Positions 24,683 through 34,591 of a DNA stretch of 37,142 nucleotides are shown here, piece after piece. The position numbers were made by a program, and so were the translations under genes. Source of the stretch: Candidatus Bipolaricaulota bacterium (GTDB lineage: Bacteria; Bipolaricaulota; Bipolaricaulia; UBA7950; UBA9294); contig JAPLGD010000056.1 in NCBI GenBank assembly GCA_026390345.1, forward strand, positions 1 through 37,142, read 5' to 3'. Within the stretch, counting starts at the first letter, position 1. Each line of letters opens with the position of its first letter. Below the pieces are notes generated by a model. It was not told where the DNA came from and did no database searches. It saw only the letters and a list, made by a program, of their open reading frames with translations.

Positions 24683-25571
24683 TCACAGACAGAAACGCAC
24701 GGACGACACGCGGGTCGAATTGCGTTCCTGCGTTCAGTTTCAGTTCGAGAACCGCGGTCTGCTTCGCAAGGGCCTTCTGATACGGGCGCTCGGACGTGAT
24801 CGCGTCGTACGCGTCCACGACCCCGACGACCCGAGCCTCAATCGGGATCTCCTCGCCCCGGATTCCGCTCGGGTACCCGGACCCATCGTAGTTCTCGTGG
24901 TGGGCCAGGACGATCTTCGCGGCATCCTTGAGGAACGCCTTCTCGCGCAGCATCTCGGCCCCGTGTTCCGGGTGACGGCGCATCTCGACCCACTCGTCGT
25001 CGGTGAGCGGACCCGCTTTGTTGAGGATTCCATCGGGAACCCGCACTTTGCCGATGTCGTGGAGGTAGGCACCGTACGACAGGTCAATCAACCGCTGCGC
25101 GGAGAGTCCCATACGCTCGCCGGTGCGGATCGCCAGCCGCTCGAGACGGTGGCAGTGGCCCTCCGTCGCCTCGTCCTTCTCTTCGACGGAACGGGCGAGG
25201 GCCATCATCTCCTGGATCTCCTCCTTGATCAGGTGGTAGCTCGGCGGCGAAGACACCATCAGGAGATCCACGTCCTCATCCACTCGGAAGTAGGCACGCT
25301 CCGGGAGGCCGCGGTGGTAGAGGTAGTCGCCGCTGCGAACGGTGTTGCCCTTCCCTTCACCGGTCAGGGTCAGAAGCCCGCCGAGGACGTAGATGAACTC
25401 GAACCCGGACCACTCCTTCGCTTCGTCGAGGAAGAAGTGCTTGCCGGCGGCAATGCGATGACGGGTGACCTCGACCGCTCCCTGTTGGACCAGGAGCTCG
25501 AGCGTCGTCGACTTCTTCTCCGCCTTCGGCCGGTCGCCCTCGGACTTGCCCAGGGTTAGCCCGTCAACCAC
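24660..25571 (-). CDS. HD-GYP domain protein with N-terminal cupin-like domain (putative c-di-GMP phosphodiesterase)
   Basis: Cupin-like GFEFIYVLGGLLTLTGEGKGNTVRSGDYLYHRGLPERAYF then AYLHDIGKVRVPDGILNK...HPEHGAEMLREKAFLKDAAKIVLAHHENYDGSGYPSGIRGEEIP; GTG start after a GGAGGGGGC SD. Confidence 0.87.
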   Translation of the reverse strand: MVDGLTLGKSEGDRPKAEKKSTTLELLVQQGAVEVTRHRIAAGKHFFLDEAKEWSGFEFIYVLGGLLTLTGEGKGNTVRSGDYLYHRGLPERAYFRVDEDVDLLMVSSPPSYHLIKEEIQEMMALARSVEEKDEATEGHCHRLERLAIRTGERMGLSAQRLIDLSYGAYLHDIGKVRVPDGILNKAGPLTDDEWVEMRRHPEHGAEMLREKAFLKDAAKIVLAHHENYDGSGYPSGIRGEEIPIEARVVGVVDAYDAITSERPYQKALAKQTAVLELKLNAGTQFDPRVVRAFLSVIGEDDLA

Positions 25572-25768
25572 GGAGCCCCCTCCTTCATCCGCCCGCTTCT
25601 CCCTCACGCCCGGCCGCCTACCCGCTTTCGTCGGGCTCGCACGCTTCGCGGGCCCAGAGATGGTCCGCCCCGAACACTGCGGAAGAGAAGAACAGGCACC
25701 CGCACGCGGTACTTTACGTGATTCCCACCGTCGCCATCCACCGCGGGCGCTCAGCCTGCCCATCAAGC

Positions 25769-25800
25769 AGACGCGGTGAGCCCTTGTGCTCACCGCGTCT
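25769..25800. terminator. Perfect 13-bp inverted repeat (terminator/stabiliser hairpin) between the HD-GYP and peptide genes
   Basis: AGACGCGGTGAGC-ccttgt-GCTCACCGCGTCT; no strong U-tract on either strand. Confidence 0.65.
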
Positions 25801-25814
25801 CATTCCCTAGCTCG

Positions 25815-25841
25815 GACGCCTCGGGCATGTGCCCGAGCGTC
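25815..25841 (-). terminator. Hairpin immediately 3' of the repeat-peptide stop codon
   Basis: GACGCCTCGGGC-atgt-GCCCGAGCGTC (one bulged base), 3 nt past the stop codon at 25845..25847. Confidence 0.6.
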
Positions 25842-25844
25842 GCT

Positions 25845-26030
25845 CTACTCAATCGTGGGGCCGCCTCCGACGTGAATCGGCGAGCTCAGCGCGCTCGGGC
25901 CACCTCCGACGTGAATCGGCGAGCTCAGCGCCTTCGGGCCGCCGCCCACATGGATCGGATCGGCGGAGACACCCACCGCCACGGTCAGGAAGAGAGCAAC
26001 GATGATGCCGACGACTACCCAACGTTTCAT
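25845..26030 (-). CDS. Secreted short repeat peptide precursor (signal peptide plus three PIHVGGGP units)
   Basis: MKRWVVVGIIVALFLTVAVGVSADPIHVGGGPKALSSPIHVGGGPSALSSPIHVGGGPTIE; strong SD (AAGGAGGTCGTACCAAG-ATG); Sec-type leader with VSA cleavage context. Confidence 0.8.
   Translation of the reverse strand: MKRWVVVGIIVALFLTVAVGVSADPIHVGGGPKALSSPIHVGGGPSALSSPIHVGGGPTIE
25857..25958 (-). repeat. In-frame 39-bp tandem repeat (2.6 copies) inside the peptide gene
   Basis: Copies 25920..25958, 25881..25919 and partial 25857..25880 each encode PIHVGGGP; the copy closest to the start codon is the most diverged. Confidence 0.9.
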
Positions 26031-26066
26031 CTTGGTACGACCTCCTTGGGTCCGTACTCGCCGAAC

Positions 26067-26072
26067 AGTATA
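26067..26072 (-). promoter_or_regulatory. Candidate -10 element (TATACT) for the repeat-peptide gene
   Basis: TATACT on the minus strand about 37 bp before the ATG; no convincing -35. Confidence 0.4.
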
Positions 26073-26221
26073 TGCCCAGGTTATGCCTCCCGAACGGAGC
26101 CCTTAGACGGAATCGCCCCGGGCGGGTTGGCGCCGTGTTGTCCTGCTGCGCTATAGGACATGCGTCCGCGGCATCGTCGCGCCATTGCCCTCTCGCAGGA
26201 ACTCGGTTTCCCGTCGGGCGA

Positions 26222-26250
26222 TTGTGGGGAGCCGATCCCACCGATACAAT
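26222..26250 (+). promoter_or_regulatory. Candidate promoter for nifJ (TTGTGG-17-TACAAT)
   Basis: TTGTGG at 26222..26227, 17-nt spacer, TACAAT at 26245..26250; ATG at 26324. Confidence 0.45.
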
Positions 26251-26311
26251 CCGCGCGGATTCCTACGTCGTTCGCCGATGCTTCCCGTAGCGGCGAGCGG
26301 CTTCACGTTGA

Positions 26312-29878
<3,567 letters not shown>

Positions 29879-29904
29879 CAGCTTTCGGCCATCTTGCGAG
29901 AGGT

Positions 29905-29944
29905 AGAGACGAGAGGCCGCCGCGGGCGATGGCCTCTCGTCTCT
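29905..29944 (+). terminator. Terminator-like hairpin after nifJ
   Basis: AGAGACGAGAGGCC - 12 nt - GGCCTCTCGTCTCT, perfect 14-bp stem. Confidence 0.75.
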
Positions 29945-29976
29945 CCTAGGAACTCAAGTCCGAGGCTTGAGTTCCC

Positions 29977-30021
29977 GAGTACAAAGAGCGCTACGAGGCG
30001 TACAAGAAACTAGCCGCGTAG
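29977..30021 (+). pseudogene. Remnant of a second nifJ 3' end (EYKERYEAYKKLAA*)
   Basis: gagtacaaagagcgctacgaggcgtacaagaaactagccgcgtag encodes EYKERYEAYKKLAA-stop versus the intact nifJ C-terminus [16 protein letters not shown]-stop. Confidence 0.75.
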
Positions 30022-30059
30022 CGTGATGACCGGTAGGAGCTGAGCGAATCCCGGTGGAT

Positions 30060-30090
30060 GAGAAGGGGGCGCTGCGAGCGCCCCCTTCTC
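30060..30090 (+). terminator. Rho-independent terminator after the nifJ remnant
   Basis: GAGAAGGGGGCGCT-style stem: AGAAGGGGGCGCT-gcg-AGCGCCCCCTTCT followed by CTTTGGTT. Confidence 0.85.
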
Positions 30091-30122
30091 TTTGGTTGCA
30101 CAGCGTCTCTCCCCGTTCAAAG

Positions 30123-30178
30123 GATCGGGGAACACATACCTCATCTCCCGGACGAGTTGTGGTATATGTCCCCCGATC
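30123..30178. promoter_or_regulatory. Long imperfect inverted repeat upstream of the GGDEF gene
   Basis: GATCGGGGAACACATACC (30123..30140) versus the reverse complement of GGTATATGTCCCCCGATC (30161..30178): 16/18 positions match, 20-nt centre. Confidence 0.6.
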
Positions 30179-30196
30179 TCTAGGTAGAATTACGAC

Positions 30197-31828
30197 ATGA
30201 CGTGGGTTCTGACACCCGCCGCAGTGGTTCTCTGGTCGACGGCGATCCTCGCGCTCGTCGTCGTCTGGATCGTGCTGCGGCACGAGGCATTCCCCGGCAG
30301 CCGCGTGTTTCCCTACCTGATGCTCGCCGTAGCGGAGTGGGCGCTCTTCTCCGGTCTCGAAGCGGCATCGACGTATGTCTCGGTCAAGGTCCTCATGTCG
30401 CAGCTGGAGTACGTCGGAATGGCAGCGACTCCGATCCTGTTCCTCATCTTCGCCGCACGCCACTCCGGCTACGACCGCTGGTTGTGCCGCCCGACCCGGC
30501 GAGCCGCGCTCTGGCTTCCCGCCCTCGCCACCATCGCCGTCGCCGCGACGAACAACCAACACCGCTGGCTGTGGGCGGACTACTTGCCGGGCCCCCAGGG
30601 CTCCAACGCAATCATCTACGTTCACGGACCCGCCTACTACGGAATCGCCGCAGAGGTCTACGCATTCGTCCTCGTCGGGTGCGTTCTCGTCGCGCGGTCG
30701 GCGTTCCGCCACTCCGGTGCTCGCCGCCGGCAGGCGATCACGATCCTCCTCGCGTCGGCGTTTCCGCTCACAGCCGGGCTGCTCTACGTCGCCGACGTCA
30801 ACGTGGTTCCGGGACTCGACCTCATCCCCGTCTCCTTCCTCATGACGGGCCTCGTGTTCCTGGTCGGAATCGGGCTCTTCCGGGTGTTCGACCTCGTCTC
30901 CGCCGCCCGCAACGCCCTCATCGAGCAGACAGGCGATGCCGTCCTCGTCGCCGACGCAGACGGCCTCGTCGTCGACGCCAACCCGACCGCCGTGCACTGG
31001 CTCGGCGGCGACTCGCCTCTCGTGGGGCGGTGCATCGCCGCGGTCTTCGCGACGTGGCCGAAACTCCGGTCCGCGTGCCTCACAGAACAGACGGACCGCA
31101 TCGAACTGACCCTGCGCGAGGACCCCTTGCTGCACGTGGACATTCACGTGACTCCGCTGCGCCAGCCCCAGGGCCGGCAGGCCGGCTGCTTCGTCGTCTT
31201 GCGCGACATCACCGAGCGCTACCAGAACGAGGTCACGCTTCAGCACGCGAACGATCAGCTCAAGAGACACGTGCGGGAGATCGAGGCGCTGCAGGGCGAA
31301 CTGCGCGACCAGACCATCCGCGACAGCCTCACCGGCTTGTTCAACCGCCGATACTTGGACGAGATCTTGCCCCGCGAACTCGGACGGGCCGCCCACGAGG
31401 GCGGAGTCCTCTCCGTCGTCATGATCGACATCGACCACTTCAAGGAGACGAACGACACGCGTGGCCATCGCGAGGGCGACCGGCTCCTGTCGCTTCTCGG
31501 ACAGGTGCTGCACGGCGGAACCCGCCCGGGGGACGCTGCCTGTCGCTACGGAGGCGAGGAGTTCCTGCTCATCCTTCCCGGCGCGGCGCCCGAGGTTGCG
31601 AGGGACAGAATGAACACCCTGCGCGCGGAGTACTCCGCGCGCCTCCGCGTCGAGGGGTTCGAGTCTCCGCCGACCCTGTCCGCCGGCGTCGCCGCATTCC
31701 CGGCCCACGCCCAGTCGGACGACGGCCTCCTCCGCGCCGCCGACGCCGCACTCTACCAGGCCAAAGCCGAAGGCCGCGACCGCGTGTGCATCGCCATCGC
31801 GAACCCCGGGAACGCTGATTCCACCTAG
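30197..31828 (+). CDS. Diguanylate cyclase: N-terminal 7TM (histidine-kinase-type) - PAS - GGDEF
   Basis: Multiple N-terminal TMs typical of HisK_7TM, PAS region, then RDSLTGLFNRRYLDEILPRELGRAA...VVMIDIDHFKETNDTRGHREGDRLL...CRYGGEEFLLILPG. Confidence 0.92.
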   Translation: MTWVLTPAAVVLWSTAILALVVVWIVLRHEAFPGSRVFPYLMLAVAEWALFSGLEAASTYVSVKVLMSQLEYVGMAATPILFLIFAARHSGYDRWLCRPTRRAALWLPALATIAVAATNNQHRWLWADYLPGPQGSNAIIYVHGPAYYGIAAEVYAFVLVGCVLVARSAFRHSGARRRQAITILLASAFPLTAGLLYVADVNVVPGLDLIPVSFLMTGLVFLVGIGLFRVFDLVSAARNALIEQTGDAVLVADADGLVVDANPTAVHWLGGDSPLVGRCIAAVFATWPKLRSACLTEQTDRIELTLREDPLLHVDIHVTPLRQPQGRQAGCFVVLRDITERYQNEVTLQHANDQLKRHVREIEALQGELRDQTIRDSLTGLFNRRYLDEILPRELGRAAHEGGVLSVVMIDIDHFKETNDTRGHREGDRLLSLLGQVLHGGTRPGDAACRYGGEEFLLILPGAAPEVARDRMNTLRAEYSARLRVEGFESPPTLSAGVAAFPAHAQSDDGLLRAADAALYQAKAEGRDRVCIAIANPGNADST

Positions 31829-32000
31829 ATCTTCGCGTTCCACGATCCTTGCAGTCACGCGCAGATCGGCACGGTCTTGGTGTTCACCGCTCCGGCGTGC
31901 CCGTGCGCTGGAGCGACCCGCCTGAGAGCAGTACGATGCCGCAACGCACTCGCCTCCCAATGCCGCGGCTCGAGTGGCGTCCGTCCGACGATGAAAACAG

Positions 32001-32354
32001 ATGCGATTGGACAAGGCCCGAGGTCTGTTGCTTGTTCGCTGGGTCCACACGCTGATCTACGTCGTGATGGTCGCGGCCATCATCGTCCTGCTCATCGCCG
32101 GCTTCACAGGACGCGCCGGCGTGTGGCTTTGGGTTTCGTTGGGGCTCCTCGCCGTCGAGAGCGTTGTCCTCGTCGGCAATGGAATGAAGTGTCCTCTGAC
32201 GGCACTGGCCGTACGCTACGGAGCCGAGAAGGGATACGCTTTCGATACGCTCCTCCCTGAGCAACTGACGCGCTACACGTTTCGCTTCTTTGGCACCCTC
32301 ACGGCTCTCGGCCTGCTGCTCATGATTTTCCGGTGGGCTCGAGTGATTGTGTGA
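32001..32354 (+). CDS. Small integral membrane protein of unknown function
   Basis: 117 aa with three hydrophobic segments; conserved-looking GNGMKCPLTALAVRYGAEKGYAFDTLLPEQLTRYTFRFFG. Confidence 0.65.
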   Translation: MRLDKARGLLLVRWVHTLIYVVMVAAIIVLLIAGFTGRAGVWLWVSLGLLAVESVVLVGNGMKCPLTALAVRYGAEKGYAFDTLLPEQLTRYTFRFFGTLTALGLLLMIFRWARVIV

Positions 32355-32492
32355 TCGACCGCTCCCGGCCTCGTCCCTCGAGCCCGAATCGGACGGCGCC
32401 GACGCGCATCCTTCGGACGGCCTGCGTTCGCACCTCGCCAGCGACGCCCTAGGGCAGATCCCCACGAGTGCGGCTCACTGGCGACAGCAGTC

Positions 32493-32521
32493 TTGACAAA
32501 GGCTTCTCGATGCCTTATTAA
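32493..32521 (+). promoter_or_regulatory. Promoter of the arsR-like gene (TTGACA-17-TATTAA)
   Basis: Perfect TTGACA at 32493..32498, 17-nt spacer, TATTAA at 32516..32521. Confidence 0.7.
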
Positions 32522-32533
32522 GTATGTACTTAA
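32518..32533. promoter_or_regulatory. Candidate ArsR-type operator palindrome overlapping the -10
   Basis: TTAAGTA-TG-TACTTAA, perfect 7-bp arms. Confidence 0.7.
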
Positions 32534-32550
32534 TCACACGGGAGGGCAGG

Positions 32551-32961
32551 GTGAACGAGAACCACGCGGCGGAGATCTTCAGAGCACTCAGCGTTCCGAG
32601 TCGGATGCAGATCCTCCTGCTCTTGAAGTCGAGCGGGCCGATGCCGGTGAAGACGATCGCCGAGACGCTCGACATGACCTCCCCGGCGGTTTCTCAGCAC
32701 CTGAAGGTTCTGCGGCAAGCGGGTCTCGTCCAGTCGGAACGCCAAGGCTACTTCGTTCCCTACTCCGTCGACGCCCATGCGCTCTCTGATTGCTGCGGGA
32801 TGATGGTCCGCGTCTGCGCGTGCCCGGCTCACGGTGATACCGCCGACCCCGCGGGCAGGGAGACCGAGAGCGCTGCGCTCGTGCGCGAGCGGGAGGCGCT
32901 GCTGCACGAGCTGGAGCGAGTTGAGAAGGAGCTCGCGACGCTGCGTGGGGAGGAGGGTTAG
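32551..32961 (+). CDS. ArsR family metalloregulator
   Basis: GTG start after GGAGGG SD: VNENHAAEIFRALSVPSRMQILLLLKSSGPMPVKTIAETLDMTSPAVSQHLKVLRQAGLVQSERQGYFVPYSV...DCCGMMVRVCACPAHGD. Confidence 0.9.
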   Translation: MNENHAAEIFRALSVPSRMQILLLLKSSGPMPVKTIAETLDMTSPAVSQHLKVLRQAGLVQSERQGYFVPYSVDAHALSDCCGMMVRVCACPAHGDTADPAGRETESAALVREREALLHELERVEKELATLRGEEG

Positions 32962-33053
32962 TTTTTTTGTCCAAGCTGGTAAGTAGTTGCGCAAGTGATG
33001 AACACCGAAACGGTGTCCGTCGACGAGAGAACCATGAAGGAGGTGACAGACCG

Positions 33054-33263
33054 ATGAAGATCGTGCGCATCGAGCAGGGTTGCGGCGACGGCCAAGAGGC
33101 CAACTGCTGCACCTCGGTTCACGGAGAAGCCGGCGGGTGCTGCGGCATGACCCGTCAGTTCATGACGAAGGAAGAGCGGCGCGAGTCGCTGGAAGCGTAT
33201 CGCGAGGAGCTCAAGAAGGAACTAACCGGCGTCGAAGAGCACCTGAAGGACATGGGGAAGTAG
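33054..33263 (+). CDS. Cys-rich small protein (69 aa), putative metal-binding partner of the ArsR regulator
   Basis: MKIVRIEQGCGDGQEANCCTSVHGEAGGCCGMTRQFMTKEERRESLEAYREELKKELTGVEEHLKDMGK; strong AAGGAGGTGA SD; about 90 bp after arsR. Confidence 0.8.
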   Translation: MKIVRIEQGCGDGQEANCCTSVHGEAGGCCGMTRQFMTKEERRESLEAYREELKKELTGVEEHLKDMGK

Positions 33264-33318
33264 CTCGACGGAGGGGGAGGGGGTGACGACCCCCTCCAAC
33301 TTCCATTCTGGGCAGCAT

Positions 33319-33843
33319 CTAAGGCTGCGCGCCGTCCTCTACATCCGGGCGCTGCCGCGCGAGGCTCTCGAGGCTCTCGCCCGAGAGTCGGCAGAGGCGC
33401 CACTCGTCGAACACCGTCGCCCCAAGGCCTTCGTACAACTCGATGGCGTTCCGGTTCCAGTCGAGGACGATCCACTCGAAGCGCCCGCAGCCTTCCCGCA
33501 CCGCGAGGTCGGCAAGGTAGGTCAGGAGCGCCTTGGCAATCCCTTTGCCGCGGTACTCCGGCTTCACGTAGATGTCGTCAAGCCACAACCCGCGTCGCCC
33601 GGTCATCGTGGCGAACGTCGGGAAGTAGACGACGTACGCCGCTGGCTTCTGGCCGACAAACGCGAGCAACGCTTTCGCCGCAGGGCTCTTCCCGAACAGC
33701 GCGTCGCGCAGGTTCTCTTCCGTCGCGGTGAGGTCGAGGTTCTCGAACTCAGCCATCGAGCGAATGAACGACATCAGAAGCGGGACGTCGGCAACTGCCG
33801 CCGCCCGCACATCGAGATTGAGATCCTCCAGATCAAACCGCAT
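33319..33843 (-). CDS. GNAT family N-acetyltransferase (diamine acetyltransferase-like)
   Basis: VRAAAVADVPLLMSFIRSMAEFENL...LWLDDIYVKPEYRGKGIAKALLTYLADLAVREGCGRFEWIVLDWNRNAIELYEGLGA. Confidence 0.92.
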   Translation of the reverse strand: MRFDLEDLNLDVRAAAVADVPLLMSFIRSMAEFENLDLTATEENLRDALFGKSPAAKALLAFVGQKPAAYVVYFPTFATMTGRRGLWLDDIYVKPEYRGKGIAKALLTYLADLAVREGCGRFEWIVLDWNRNAIELYEGLGATVFDEWRLCRLSGESLESLARQRPDVEDGAQP

Positions 33844-33943
33844 TGCTTGCCCTCCGTACCCAACACAACAATGCTACCACACTGCGGAGCTTTCCGCCCC
33901 TCGACAAGCGCAGTCTCCCGGCTCGACGCCCGCCGGCGCAGCG

Positions 33944-34405
33944 TCAAACGAGCCGCTTCTTGAAGAAATGCTTCTGGTAGCCAGGCGGGTAGTCGTCAAG
34001 CGTGGCGAACACCTCGTAGCCGTGCTTCTCGTAGAACGGGCGCGCCTCGAAGTCATACGTGTCGACGTGCGCGTACCGGCACCCGGAGCGGGCAGCCTCG
34101 TTCTCAAGCTGCGTGAGGAGCCGGCCGCCGTGGCCCTGGCTCCGCACGGTCGTATCAACCCACAGGAGCTTGATGTAGAGCCACCCACCGAAGAGGAATC
34201 CGTCGACCCCGCCAAGAACCTTCCCGGAGTCATCCTCGAGGAAGACCCGGATCACTCGTCCGAGCTCGATCGGCCCGCAGTGTTGGTGGATGTTCTCGCA
34301 AAGACCCTGGTAGACGGCGCCGAGGAGTGCCTCGGTCTCCTCGAGCTGTTGCCGCTTCTCGCAGACATAGACCTTGGTCGAGAGTTTGCCCGGCTTCTCA
34401 CTCAC
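33944..34405 (-). CDS. GNAT family N-acetyltransferase
   Basis: LYIKLLWVDTTVRSQGHGGRLLTQLENEAARSGCRYAHVDTYDFEARPFYEKHGYEVFATLDDYPPGYQKHFFKKRL. Confidence 0.92.
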   Translation of the reverse strand: MSEKPGKLSTKVYVCEKRQQLEETEALLGAVYQGLCENIHQHCGPIELGRVIRVFLEDDSGKVLGGVDGFLFGGWLYIKLLWVDTTVRSQGHGGRLLTQLENEAARSGCRYAHVDTYDFEARPFYEKHGYEVFATLDDYPPGYQKHFFKKRLV

Positions 34406-34591
34406 TTCGCCGCCCTCCTTCTAGGCGGCCTTCGCCTTCCGGTCGAGTAGGCCGCCCGCCCAACGCCAACCACAGCGAGGATGGAGGAACTCGCGTTTCG
34501 GCCGCGTCTCGCACCTCTGCGGCTCGCAGACCGCCCTATCCACGTGAGGGGAGGCAATCGGGCGTTGAGCTGCGGAACGCACCTAGCCCCG

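Noticed and set aside
25857-25958. CRISPR-like array in the 39-bp repeat region
   Set aside because: Repeats are contiguous, in frame and without spacers; they encode PIHVGGGP units, so this is a coding tandem repeat.
30202-31818. 538-aa plus-strand ORF overlapping the GGDEF gene
   Set aside because: Arg/Pro-rich shadow frame of the well-supported 7TM-PAS-GGDEF gene; typical high-GC artefact.
29954-32050. 698-aa minus-strand ORF spanning the GGDEF gene
   Set aside because: Antisense shadow; covers terminators and the intergenic dyad; no domain.
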